A stretch of DNA of 64,000 nt from positions 806,001-870,000 of the forward strand of contig NZ_FNWK01000001.1 in assembly GCF_900108295.1 (NCBI RefSeq), given 5' to 3'. Of the stretch, positions 1-8,363 are shown in pieces; the first letter of the stretch is position 1, and each line of letters starts with the position of its first letter. The stretch is from Sphingopyxis sp. YR583 (GTDB taxonomy: Bacteria; Pseudomonadota; Alphaproteobacteria; Sphingomonadales; Sphingomonadaceae). Both the position numbers and the translations under genes were made by a program. Below the pieces are notes generated by a model, which saw only the letters and a list, made by a program, of their open reading frames with translations, did not search any database and had not been told where the DNA came from.

Positions 1-642
1 ACGGGCCTGCTGCCGCCCGTTCCGCTACCGCGCCGCATGTGGGCTGGCAGCCGCATCGAGTTCCTGGCGCCCGTCGCGGTCGGCGCCGCGCTGACCCGCG
101 TCACGACGATCGAGGCCATCAAGCCCAAGCGCGGAGCGAGCGGTAACCTGCTGTTCGTCACGCTGCGCCACGATGTCACGGCCGACGGTATCGCCGCCAT
201 TCGCGAGGAACAGGACATCGTCTTTCGCGAACCCGCGCCGATGGCACCTGCCGCCCCCGCCCCGGTCGCGCCGGCAGAACGCGAACCCGCCGATGCGACG
301 CGCAGCCTGGCGGCAGATGCGGCGCTGTTGTTCCGCTATTCGGCGCTGACCTTCAACGCCCACCGCATCCATTATGACCGCGACTATGCCCGCGATGTCG
401 AAGGCTACCCCGGTCTCGTCGTCCACGGCCCGCTGATCGCGACCCTGCTGATGGATCATTTCCTGCGCACCGCGCCGGGTACACTTCCACGCTGGTTCAA
501 CTTCCGTGCCGAGGCGCCGCTGATCGACGGAGCGCCCTTCGACCTCTGCCTCGCCCGCGAAGGCGATGCCGTGCGATCGTGGGCGTGCGACGCGACCGGA
601 CGCACGACGATGCGTGCCGAGATAGGCCTGATGGGAAAATGA
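1..642 (+). CDS. Two-hotdog (HTD2/MaoC-like) acyl-CoA hydratase, 5'-truncated
   Basis: The frame is open from base 1 and the start lies upstream, so only the last 213 codons are present. The first visible residues (PLPRRMWAGSRIEF) match the substrate-pocket region of the mesaconyl-C4-CoA / 3-methylfumaryl-CoA hydratase family, which has two fused hotdog domains. The second hotdog is visible near the end (YPGLVVHGPLIATLL, then RWFNFRAEAPL). Members hydrate or dehydrate branched dicarboxylyl- or acyl-CoA esters in the cytoplasm. A proline/alanine-rich linker (about residues 80-95 of the visible part) separates the domains. The exact substrate cannot be told from the sequence, and the neighbours downstream are regulators, which does not help. 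Family assignment is fairly sure; the reaction is inferred. Confidence 0.75.
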   Translation, partial: TGLLPPVPLPRRMWAGSRIEFLAPVAVGAALTRVTTIEAIKPKRGASGNLLFVTLRHDVTADGIAAIREEQDIVFREPAPMAPAAPAPVAPAEREPADATRSLAADAALLFRYSALTFNAHRIHYDRDYARDVEGYPGLVVHGPLIATLLMDHFLRTAPGTLPRWFNFRAEAPLIDGAPFDLCLAREGDAVRSWACDATGRTTMRAEIGLMGK

Positions 643-747
643 CGCACGTACTTGTCGCTGTTCCTTTGTCGCCGATCCGATTAATGACGATTGCAGCGAC
701 ACGCGCGCCGGTGCCCGGAACCGCGCGGAGCTCGGGACATTCCAGCC

Positions 748-1380
748 ATGAGTGAAGACCGTCCCCCCATAAGGATATTGATCGTCGACGATCACCCGGT
801 GCTGCGCGCCGGCGTCGCGGCGATGCTGGGCAATCAGTCGGACCTGCTCGTCATTGGCGAGGCCGGCGACGGGGCTGAGGCACTCGAACAATTTCGATCG
901 CTGTATCCCGATGTGGTAGTGATGGACCTGCAGATGCCCGGAATGAACGGGGTCGAGGCAACGGCAGCGATCCGCGCTGAAGCACCATCTGCAAAAATCC
1001 TGGTCCTGACCACCTATGCGGGCGACGCCCAGGCGGTGCGCGCGCTCCGCGCCGGAGCGACCGGTTATCTGCTCAAGAACAGCCTGCGCACGCAAATCGT
1101 CGACGCCGTTCGCGCCGTCCATGCCGGCAAACGGCATATCGACCCCGACGTGTCCGAACAGATCGCGCTGCATGTCGCCGACGAACCCCTGACCGAACGC
1201 GAGTTGTCGGTCCTCGAACTCGTCGCGCAGGGACATGCGAACAAACAGGCTGCCGCGGCGCTCGGCCTCGCCGAAGAAACCGTCAAGGCGCATCTCAAGA
1301 ATATCTTCGTCAAGCTCGACGTCAACGATCGCACCCGCGCGGTCACCGTGGCGATGGAGCGGGGCATGTTGGGCACCTGA
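748..1380 (+). CDS. NarL/LuxR-family response regulator
   Basis: A 210-residue two-domain response regulator. The receiver domain (about 8-125) has the acidic pair D14-D15, phospho-acceptor D60 in VVMDLQMPG, and the conserved lysine K110. A LuxR-type helix-turn-helix follows at about 145-205 (LTERELSVLELVAQG, then AEETVKAHLKNIFVKL). I chose the ATG at 748 rather than 691 because the receiver fold begins at once after it. The likely partner is the HisKA_3-type propeller kinase at 4085, since that kinase class pairs with NarL-type regulators; the FixJ-type pair lies nested between them. Targets are unknown. The secretion locus starting at 7345 is the nearest non-regulatory candidate. Confidence 0.9.
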   Translation: MSEDRPPIRILIVDDHPVLRAGVAAMLGNQSDLLVIGEAGDGAEALEQFRSLYPDVVVMDLQMPGMNGVEATAAIRAEAPSAKILVLTTYAGDAQAVRALRAGATGYLLKNSLRTQIVDAVRAVHAGKRHIDPDVSEQIALHVADEPLTERELSVLELVAQGHANKQAAAALGLAEETVKAHLKNIFVKLDVNDRTRAVTVAMERGMLGT

Positions 1381-1525
1381 TTCCACCCCCGAACGGGGCA
1401 GCGAGGGCTCCCGGCGACGGGGATGGCATATCGGCGACCGCCATTTATCCTCGCGCCGGGCACCGCGCCACTTTGCAACGTCACACGTCAAGCGACCACA
1501 CGCCCACGCCGCGCTGGAGGAAGTC

Positions 1526-2239
1526 ATGGAGAATGATGATCCCCTCATAATTGTCGTCGACGACGACGACGCCATTCGCGACGCAGTGGCGAACCTGCTC
1601 GCATCGGTCGGCATCGACGCCATTGGTTTCGGATCGCCGGCCGAGGCCGAAAAGGCGTCGCTGCCCGACCGCCCTGGCTGCTTCATCCTCGATGTCCGCA
1701 TGCCCGGCGCGAGCGGCCTTGATTTCCAGCGGCAGCTTTGCACGGGACCGGGCCGCGGCAAGCCCGTCATTTTCCTGACCGCCCATGGCGACATACCGAT
1801 GTCGGTGCAGGCAATGAAGGCGGGCGCGATCGACTTCCTCACCAAACCGTTTCGCGACCAGACGCTGCTCGACGCGATCCAGACGGCGATTGCGCGCGAT
1901 TGTACGCAGCGAAGAGCCAGCTGGATCTGCAACGGGCACCTCGAGCGTTTCTCTGCGCTGACGCCGCGCGAGCGCGAGGTCATGCAGCACGTCGCGATGG
2001 GGCGACTGAACAAACAGATCGCCTATGATCTCGGGATTACCGAGGTGACGGTGAAACTGCACCGAAGCAATGTGATGCGCAAAATGAATTTGGCGTCGGC
2101 GAGCGATCTGGTTCGGTCGTGGGAAACCATTGCGCCGCACCTGCCGCGACCGGCGGACGGCCGAGCCGTATCTGACGTGCCGAAAATTGCTGCAAGACCG
2201 CCAGCCCCCATCGGCGGGAGAGCCGCTTACGCGACCTGA
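1526..2239 (+). CDS. FixJ-family response regulator
   Basis: A 237-residue regulator of the FixJ/TodT type. The receiver (about 7-122) shows the acidic cluster D12-D15, phospho-acceptor D56 (FILDVRMPG) and K107 (FLTKPF), followed by a LuxR-type DNA-binding domain (LTPREREVMQHVAMG, then ITEVTVKLHRSNVMRKM). The ATG at 1526 has a GGAGG Shine-Dalgarno five bases upstream; longer frames upstream are not needed. It lies next to a soluble PAS histidine kinase (2354) that is its probable partner, giving a FixL/FixJ-like pair. In rhizobia and Caulobacter FixJ activates a Crp/Fnr gene (fixK). A FixK-like gene with a FixJ-box-like site upstream is present here at 11199-11879, which suggests a local cascade. 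Confidence 0.9.
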   Translation: MENDDPLIIVVDDDDAIRDAVANLLASVGIDAIGFGSPAEAEKASLPDRPGCFILDVRMPGASGLDFQRQLCTGPGRGKPVIFLTAHGDIPMSVQAMKAGAIDFLTKPFRDQTLLDAIQTAIARDCTQRRASWICNGHLERFSALTPREREVMQHVAMGRLNKQIAYDLGITEVTVKLHRSNVMRKMNLASASDLVRSWETIAPHLPRPADGRAVSDVPKIAARPPAPIGGRAAYAT

Positions 2240-2353
2240 ACGGCACGGTCTCGCCAAGCGCAGGAGAACATAGACACCGGACTTTCGGCGATCGCGCTCT
2301 TCCCTGAACAATGAAAACAAAGATGACATTCTATCGAATTCGGGGGCGGAACG

Positions 2354-4012
2354 ATGCATGAAAACGGCGCAGGAGAGGCGGAAGCGCACGGATTGACCGG
2401 CGACGATGCTCCGCCCTTTTCCGGCATCGTCGAACAGGCGACGCAGAGCATCATCGTTTATGACGCGGAGGGAATCGTCCGCTTCTGGAACCCCGCCGCT
2501 ACCCGCCTTTATGGCTGGCCCGCGAGTACGACGATCGGATATTGTCTCGATCCGCTCGCATGGGAAAGCTGGATCAACCGAGACGATATCGGTGACAGCG
2601 AGGACTGGTCGGGAACCGTAACGCGCCGCCGGATCGACGGAGATTTCATCGATGTCGCAGTCCGGATTGTCCGATTCAGCGGCGCAGCGGGACGCCCCGC
2701 AAGCTTTGTCGAATTCGGGCCCGTCCCGGAGCACTCCGAGCCCCCCTCTCCCGCCCGGACGAGAGAGCGAGACGAGGAGGCCCCCGCCCTTCACTCTTCG
2801 GTCGAGCCCGGCGGCTTCAAACGGCTCCTCGAACATATGCCGGTTCCGTTGTGGCAAGTCGATGCGCGCAGCCCCGGGCAAGCCTTCGAGACCTTGCGCA
2901 TGCAGGGGGTCACCGACATCGCCTCCTATCTTGCCCGGCATCCCGAACTGGTCGAATTTGCATGCAACACGGTCGTGGTCACCGACGTCAACCGTGCCGC
3001 GGTTGCGATGCTCGGCGGCACCGAAGTGCAGTTTCTGAATCCCGTCCGCTATATTTTCGAGGCGACACCCGAAGCGGCGGTGCGCGTGATGACCGCACAT
3101 TTCAACGGCGAGCGAAACCATATCGAAGAGATCAGGATCAACACATTCGACGGCAGGGCCCTCGACGTGCTGTTCCTCGTGACCTTTCCCCGCCCGCCCG
3201 AAGATATGACCGTCACCTTCATCACGATGGTCGACATCACCGACCAGGTCCGCGCAGAGACCGAATTGCGTCAATTGCAGGCGGACTTTGCCCACGCCGC
3301 ACGCATTTCCATGCTGGGCGAAATGGTCGCGACGATCGCGCATGAAGTGAAGCAGCCGCTGACCGCAATCGTCGCCAACGGCGGCGCCAGTATGCGGTGG
3401 CTGTCGCGCGGCGGGTCGCTCGATCGGGTGGCCGACCGGATCGAGCGCATCATCGAAAGCGCCGAGCATGCCAACGAGATTATTTTGCGCATCCAGCGCA
3501 TGGCCGCAAATCGCGAGCCCGTCTGGACCGACCTCGACATCAACGACGTGGTCGACGAAGCGCTGCGCTTCATCGGCCGCGAAAGCCGCGAAAGGCGTAT
3601 CGTGATCGCCACCCGGCTCGCACCCGACCTGCCGAGAATCAGCGGTGACAGGGTCCAGCTGAATCAGCTTCTCGTCAATTTGCTGGTCAACAGCTTCCAG
3701 GCGATCGACGGCAGCGAGAGCAGCGAACGGTCGGTGCAGATCGAGAGCAACCACAGCGTCGGCTGGATCGAAATTGCGGTAACGGATTCGGGACCGGGGA
3801 TCGCACCCGAAAATCTGGACAAGGTTTTCAAGGGCTTCTTCACAACGAAAGAAACGGGAATGGGGATCGGCCTTGCGGTCTGCCAATCGGTCGCGGGCGC
3901 GCATGGCGGCAGCATCGATATCCAGAATCTCGACGGTGGCGGTGCGATGGTCCGCGTCAAACTTCCCGTCAGCCGCGTGACCCCACAAACAAGGTGGCCC
4001 TCGCAAGTTTGA
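2354..4012 (+). CDS. Cytoplasmic PAS-domain sensor histidine kinase (FixL/DctB-like core)
   Basis: A 552-residue kinase with no membrane segment. It has a PAS domain at about 20-130 (GIVEQATQSIIVYDAEG), a second PAS-like region at about 190-300, and a HisKA dimerisation helix with phospho-acceptor H330 in TIAHEVKQPLTAI. The ATPase domain follows, with the N box (LLVNLLVNSFQAI), G1 box (VTDSGPGIAPENLDKVF) and G2 box (GMGIGLAVC). The HExxQPL form is typical of FixL/DctB-type kinases. The start has a GGGGGCGG Shine-Dalgarno. It is probably the partner of the FixJ-type regulator at 1526. No heme-binding FixL histidine can be assigned with confidence, so the sensed signal is open. Confidence 0.88.
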   Translation: MHENGAGEAEAHGLTGDDAPPFSGIVEQATQSIIVYDAEGIVRFWNPAATRLYGWPASTTIGYCLDPLAWESWINRDDIGDSEDWSGTVTRRRIDGDFIDVAVRIVRFSGAAGRPASFVEFGPVPEHSEPPSPARTRERDEEAPALHSSVEPGGFKRLLEHMPVPLWQVDARSPGQAFETLRMQGVTDIASYLARHPELVEFACNTVVVTDVNRAAVAMLGGTEVQFLNPVRYIFEATPEAAVRVMTAHFNGERNHIEEIRINTFDGRALDVLFLVTFPRPPEDMTVTFITMVDITDQVRAETELRQLQADFAHAARISMLGEMVATIAHEVKQPLTAIVANGGASMRWLSRGGSLDRVADRIERIIESAEHANEIILRIQRMAANREPVWTDLDINDVVDEALRFIGRESRERRIVIATRLAPDLPRISGDRVQLNQLLVNLLVNSFQAIDGSESSERSVQIESNHSVGWIEIAVTDSGPGIAPENLDKVFKGFFTTKETGMGIGLAVCQSVAGAHGGSIDIQNLDGGGAMVRVKLPVSRVTPQTRWPSQV

Positions 4013-4032
4013 ACTCGCCTCGGCATTTTAAT

Positions 4033-4057
4033 GCTTCGCCCACGCGTCGGGCGAAGC
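4033..4057. other. Perfect 9-bp hairpin between kinase genes
   Basis: Arms GCTTCGCCC and GGGCGAAGC enclose a 7-base loop. No T-run follows, so a classical terminator is unlikely. It may attenuate or separate the two kinase messages, because the next gene begins 28 bases further on with its own Shine-Dalgarno (GGAGGGG). Confidence 0.5.
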
Positions 4058-4084
4058 TAGGCTTCTCCCGTTGGAGGGGCCACG

Positions 4085-7000
4085 ATGCGGAAACTGATCG
4101 CCATCCTGATCTGCATCCTGTCCGCCTTCTCCGCGGGCAGCGCGATGGCTGCGTTCGAGCGTTCGGTCTATCAATATCATCACCGCCACTGGAGCGAAGA
4201 AAGCGACGCGCCCAAACCGGTCTTTGCGGTGAAGCACGGACGGCGCGGCTATATCTGGATCGCGTCCGCGAACGGCCTGTTCCGGTTCGACGGCATCCGG
4301 TTCGACAATGTCAGCGAGGGTATCGATCTGATACGGAATGGCCCGCCATCGGCCATCCTCGTTCGCCGCAACGGCGATATCTGGACCAATTTCGGACGCT
4401 CGGGCCGCTTCGCAGTTTATCGCGACGGTCGGTTTCGTTTTCTGGATGTGCCGCGTTCGCCCGACCGGGTTCAGGCGATGCACGAAACCGGCGATGGTAC
4501 GATCTGGGTGCTGACCGAACGGATCGGGCTGCCGTTGCTGCGCTATCGCGCCGGTCGATGGACGTCGTTCGGGACCGGAGCCGCCGCGCCGATCGACAAT
4601 CCGTTCAGTATGGTGGTCACGCGCGACGGCACCGTTTGGGTTTCCTTCACGGGGTCGGTCGCGCGCATGTCTCCCGGCAAGGAGCGCTTCGAGATCGTGC
4701 GCAAGAAAGAACGCGCGCTGGGCCGGCTCTCGCTCGATCCGCAGGAACGCGTCTGGCTGACCGAACAGGGCGGCTCCTATCCGATCACCGGTCCCGGCGG
4801 ACACGGCGCCCCGCCACCGCTGCGGTTTCCCTATGCAACCGACGCCGCCGAAATTCGCGGCTGGCCCATGTTCGACCGCGAGGGAAATTTGTGGATTTCA
4901 ACCTATTATAACGGAATCCAGCGCGTCGCCCGGCCCGATCCACGAGGAGCCGCCAGCCAGGCCGACGCTGTCGCCAGCGTCGAGCATTTCACCGCGCGCG
5001 ACGGGCTGTCGTCAAATGCGACGACTGCGATATCGCAGGATGCCGAAGGCAATATCTGGGCGGGTACCGAGAATGGCGTCGACCGCTTCTGGCCCGCGAC
5101 GGTGCGTTTCGAGCCCGGTCTTACGGACCCTGCCGCCTTCGGCGACCTCTTGCTCCGGGCATCGGACGGCACAGTCTATATCGGTCAGGCATCGACGGTA
5201 TATCGCGTCCGCCCCGGCGGACATCCGGAAGCGATCTTCCACCCCTTGGCGGAACCGAACACGCTTTGCGAGGCCCCCGACGGTTCCATATGGATCGGTG
5301 TGCGGAAAAATCTGTTCGCCTGGCGCGATGGGCAAGTGCGGCAACTTGCCGGGCGGATTCCGCTCAATTCGACAATCTATGACTGCGCCTTCGACACGAA
5401 CGGCGATTATTGGATCACCGCGTCGCTCGGTGGGATGGCGCGGCGGCGCGGCGCGACTTGGGATCAGCCTTTCGGCCCGTCGAGCCGCGACTTCATTCCC
5501 AAATCCATGACTACGGACGCGAACGGGCGTGTTTTCGTTCAATGGAACGACCGCACGCTCGCGCGGGTGGAGGGCGCACGGTCGATCAGAACCGCAATAC
5601 CTTGGCATGGCTATGAGCCCGACGATGCCGCGCTCTATCCCGCGCCCGACGGCAGCCTGTTCGTTGCCGGCCGGTTCGGCCTTGCCCGGCTTCGAGGCGG
5701 ACGCTTCCAGTCGATATCCGCGAACCGGATGCCGCCGTTCAGCGGCGTGAACGGCATGGTCGTGATACCTGGCGGCGAAAGCTGGCTCGCTGGCCCTGCG
5801 GGGATCATGCAGATCGCACCCGGCCGGCTGGATAAGGCCTTCGCCGATCCCCGCGCCGCGGTGCCGGTCCGCGTGTTCGGCGCCCTCGATGGCCTTCGAA
5901 GCCTGCCGCACGATCACAGCCGCCGTTCGATCGTTCGCGGCGGCGACGGGCGTTTGTGGATAGCAACCCAGACGGGAACCTTATGGCTCGATCCCGAAGA
6001 TATTGCGCGCACGCGCAGCCCGCCCAACGTTGCGATCAGCGGGCTGTTCGCCGATCGACGATATCGCGATCCGCGTCGAATCAAACTGCCTGCCGGCACA
6101 TCCGACGTCGAAATCGACTTTGCCGTCCTCAACTTTTCCAACCCGCGCGCGACGCGGGTTCGATACCGCATTGAAGGGCAGGATCGGGGCTGGGTCGACG
6201 CCGGTACGCGGCGGCAGGCTTTCTATACGAACCTGCCCCCTGGATCTTATCGCTTCCACGTCGTTGCCGCGAACGACGATGGCGTGTGGAACGAAGAGGG
6301 CGCCGCCGTCGATTTCGAGATCCCGCCGACCTTCACCCAGTCGCGCTGGTTCCTGCTGTTGTGCGTCGTGGCGGGGCTTCTTCTGGCATGGGCGATATTG
6401 CAGTGGCGCTATGCCGAAGCGATGCGGCGCTTGCGCAGCCGGCTCGAGGAGCGCGTCAGTGAGCGCGAACGGATCGCCCGCGACCTGCACGACACGTTGC
6501 TGCAGGGCGTCCAGGGCCTTGTGCTGCAATTCCAGGCTGTCGCCGACCGCATGCCGCGCGAGAATGCGGAACGCGCCTCGCTTCACAAGGCATTGAATCT
6601 GGCAGACGACGTAATTCTCGAAGGTCGCGAACGCGTTCAGGCACTCCGTGGGCATCAGGATAGCACTGACCTGGAAAACGTCATCCGCAATCTGGTCAAG
6701 GCGCACCCCTTCTACCCGGCGGTTCAGGTGACAGTCGAGGTCGAGGGCACAGCATGTCCGGTCGATCCTTTCGTCGCGTCCGAAATCGCCCTCATCGGCG
6801 GCGAGGCGCTCTTCAACATCGCGCATCATGCCGGAGCGACCGAAGTCGACATAATTGTGCGCTTCGACCGCGATGACCTGACGATCCGGTTTCGCGACAA
6901 TGGCGCGGGCATCCCCGACGCCATTTTGCGCGCGGGACGGCGCGAAGGCCATTTCGGGCTGATCACCATGCGCGAACGGGCCGAACGGATCGGCGGCAAA

Positions 7001-7150
7001 TTCTCAATCGACAGTGCGCCCGGAAAAGGCACGACCGTGTCGCTGAGCCTTACAGCGAACCTCGTCTATAAGGACGCTCGCCGCGCGGGCCCATGGAAAC
7101 GGATCAAGGAATATTTCGCAGGCGGCGCGGACGATTCCGGCTCCGGCTGA
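4085..7150 (+). CDS. Periplasmic beta-propeller sensor histidine kinase (Reg_prop / Y_Y_Y / HisKA_3)
   Basis: A 1021-residue membrane kinase. It has a signal peptide (about 1-22), a long periplasmic region of repeated two-component-propeller blades (for example GYIWIASANGLFRFDG and GNIWAGTENGVDRFWP), and a Y_Y_Y Ig-like domain near 665-745. One transmembrane helix lies at about 755-775, then a HisKA_3 domain with phospho-acceptor H802 (RIARDLHDTLLQG), then a HATPase_c domain ending around residue 985. The layout resembles the two-component kinases that sense extracellular ligands, often carbohydrates, through the propeller. It most likely phosphorylates the NarL-type regulator at 748. The ATG has a GGAGGGG Shine-Dalgarno. 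The exported-protein locus begins 194 bases downstream on the same strand. Confidence 0.92.
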   Translation: MRKLIAILICILSAFSAGSAMAAFERSVYQYHHRHWSEESDAPKPVFAVKHGRRGYIWIASANGLFRFDGIRFDNVSEGIDLIRNGPPSAILVRRNGDIWTNFGRSGRFAVYRDGRFRFLDVPRSPDRVQAMHETGDGTIWVLTERIGLPLLRYRAGRWTSFGTGAAAPIDNPFSMVVTRDGTVWVSFTGSVARMSPGKERFEIVRKKERALGRLSLDPQERVWLTEQGGSYPITGPGGHGAPPPLRFPYATDAAEIRGWPMFDREGNLWISTYYNGIQRVARPDPRGAASQADAVASVEHFTARDGLSSNATTAISQDAEGNIWAGTENGVDRFWPATVRFEPGLTDPAAFGDLLLRASDGTVYIGQASTVYRVRPGGHPEAIFHPLAEPNTLCEAPDGSIWIGVRKNLFAWRDGQVRQLAGRIPLNSTIYDCAFDTNGDYWITASLGGMARRRGATWDQPFGPSSRDFIPKSMTTDANGRVFVQWNDRTLARVEGARSIRTAIPWHGYEPDDAALYPAPDGSLFVAGRFGLARLRGGRFQSISANRMPPFSGVNGMVVIPGGESWLAGPAGIMQIAPGRLDKAFADPRAAVPVRVFGALDGLRSLPHDHSRRSIVRGGDGRLWIATQTGTLWLDPEDIARTRSPPNVAISGLFADRRYRDPRRIKLPAGTSDVEIDFAVLNFSNPRATRVRYRIEGQDRGWVDAGTRRQAFYTNLPPGSYRFHVVAANDDGVWNEEGAAVDFEIPPTFTQSRWFLLLCVVAGLLLAWAILQWRYAEAMRRLRSRLEERVSERERIARDLHDTLLQGVQGLVLQFQAVADRMPRENAERASLHKALNLADDVILEGRERVQALRGHQDSTDLENVIRNLVKAHPFYPAVQVTVEVEGTACPVDPFVASEIALIGGEALFNIAHHAGATEVDIIVRFDRDDLTIRFRDNGAGIPDAILRAGRREGHFGLITMRERAERIGGKFSIDSAPGKGTTVSLSLTANLVYKDARRAGPWKRIKEYFAGGADDSGSG

Positions 7151-7344
7151 CCCTCTGCAAATCCACCCACCGGGATCATCTGGGTATTTCCCCACCCCCG
7201 ACATTGTGAATTCGCAAAGCGGGCGACGCCCGTGCGGATCATGATCGCCTTGTTCGCACCGATGCGGACGGAGTCGGGGAGGATCCGCATCAGCAATGCC
7301 GTTCGGGCATCGCGAGCCATCCCCTTTATCGAGAGGAAGAAGTC
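7151..7344 (+). promoter_or_regulatory. Intergenic leader with dyads before the exported-protein operon
   Basis: This 194-base gap must hold the promoter of the operon starting at 7345. Near 7178-7193 there is a GGGTATTTCCCC motif that could bind a LuxR-type response regulator (weak inference). Two stems follow: GATGCGGA (7261-7268) with TCCGCATC (7284-7291), and ATGCC (7296-7300) with GGCAT (7306-7310), suggesting a structured 5' leader. The Shine-Dalgarno GAGAGGAAG lies just upstream of the start. No convincing -35/-10 pair was found. Confidence 0.35.
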
Positions 7345-7863
7345 ATGATGAAGAAAGTCATGCTGGCGGTGTCGACGCTGGCTCTAGTTGCAACGGCCGC
7401 TCCGGCCTTCGCGCAACAGAATCAGGACAATGACAACAGCACCAACGGTGCTGCAAACGGTATCGGCAACGACACCATCGTCGTCAACGACCTGATCGAC
7501 CTGTTCGTGCAGGACAATGCCGCCGACAGCTTCCAGGACAATGACGGCAATGGCTCGGGCAATGGCAACAACAGCGTCCTCGCGTTCCAGGTCCTGACCG
7601 CCACGAACACCAACCAGAACCTCGACGAAGTCGTCGATCTGGACGGCGAAGACGGTACGCCGTCTTCGGTTGGCTACAACAGCGGCAACAACTCGGTCCG
7701 CGGCAACGCCTTTGCTGCCTATGCCGGCATCCTGAACGCCGCCTGGAACACGGGCATCAACGCCAACACCCAGGCAGCAACCAACATCGCCGCACAAGGC
7801 ACCGTCAGCTTCGGCGACACCACTGCTCCGGCAGCCGGTGGCGGCGACGGCGGCGGCGACTGA
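7345..7863 (+). CDS. Exported Asn/Gly/Asp-rich protein, candidate amyloid-like subunit
   Basis: A 172-residue protein with a clear Sec signal peptide (MMKKVMLAVSTLALVATAAP, cut after AFA). The mature part is rich in N, G, Q, D and A. It has no cysteine and no lysine, and it ends in a GGGDGGGD tail. Segments such as SGNNSVRGNAFAAYAGI and WNTGINANTQAATNIAAQ recall the Asn/Gln/Gly-rich repeats of functional amyloid subunits such as FapC, but I see no regular repeat. It is the first gene of a same-strand set with two double-glycine proteins and a C39 peptidase. It has no double-glycine site of its own. I do not recognise a named family; the amyloid idea is inference from composition and context. 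Confidence 0.7.
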   Translation: MMKKVMLAVSTLALVATAAPAFAQQNQDNDNSTNGAANGIGNDTIVVNDLIDLFVQDNAADSFQDNDGNGSGNGNNSVLAFQVLTATNTNQNLDEVVDLDGEDGTPSSVGYNSGNNSVRGNAFAAYAGILNAAWNTGINANTQAATNIAAQGTVSFGDTTAPAAGGGDGGGD

Positions 7864-7945
7864 TCAAGTCCCCCCGGATGGCCGGCCCGGCTCCACTGAC
7901 GGGCCGGCCATTTCTTCCAGTTACGCATTCAAGGAGCGCCCCGTC

Positions 7946-8356
7946 ATGAAACCCCCGATCGTCCCGGTCCTATTGGCCTTGGCAGGTTTGTCCGTACCCG
8001 TATCGGCGCAACTGCCGCCCCCCGATGCGGCGGTTCCCCTGATTACCGAGGCTGTCCCGACCGACATCGTGGTAACTGCTCCGGCGGTCGCAGCGCACCC
8101 CGAACGCAAATCGCCGATGTTGAAAGATACCGAGCTCGACACGCTGCGCGGCGGCCAATCGCTCGTTATTACCAATCAGACGATGGATTCGATCGTCAGC
8201 GGCAACATCCTGAAGGGCGACTATACCGCTGGCGCGGTCACGCTCAGCGATTTCGCTCTTTCGAATTTCAACGGTGTCGGCAATCTGCTGATCAACACCG
8301 GTGCGCAGGTCAGCGCCCAGAGCGGCATGAACCTGACCATCAACCTCGGCGACTGA
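7946..8356 (+). CDS. Exported protein with internal double-glycine processing site (B)
   Basis: A 136-residue protein; the ATG at 7946 has AAGGAG nine bases upstream. A signal peptide (about 1-21) is followed by a proline/valine-rich spacer. Residues 59-70 then form a textbook C39 leader motif: L at -12, E at -8, L at -7, L at -4, and R-G-G at -3 to -1 (G69-G70). The part after the site is Ser/Asn/Gly-rich and ends with LLINTGAQVSAQSG and a short beta-like tail. The same LINT[GA]xxVS motif occurs in the exported protein at 9095. The C39 peptidase gene follows within seven bases and is the obvious processing enzyme. The function of the mature chain is unknown. Confidence 0.8.
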   Translation: MKPPIVPVLLALAGLSVPVSAQLPPPDAAVPLITEAVPTDIVVTAPAVAAHPERKSPMLKDTELDTLRGGQSLVITNQTMDSIVSGNILKGDYTAGAVTLSDFALSNFNGVGNLLINTGAQVSAQSGMNLTINLGD

Positions 8357-8363
8357 ATTCGCC

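Noticed and set aside
1481..4006. An 841-codon open frame on the minus strand opposite the FixJ-type regulator and PAS kinase
   Set aside because: It is a shadow of GC-rich coding DNA; no Shine-Dalgarno, no recognisable domain, and the opposite strand has complete, motif-rich genes.
5981..6952. 323-codon minus-strand frame inside the propeller kinase
   Set aside because: Antisense to the Y_Y_Y and kinase domains; no start signal or family match.
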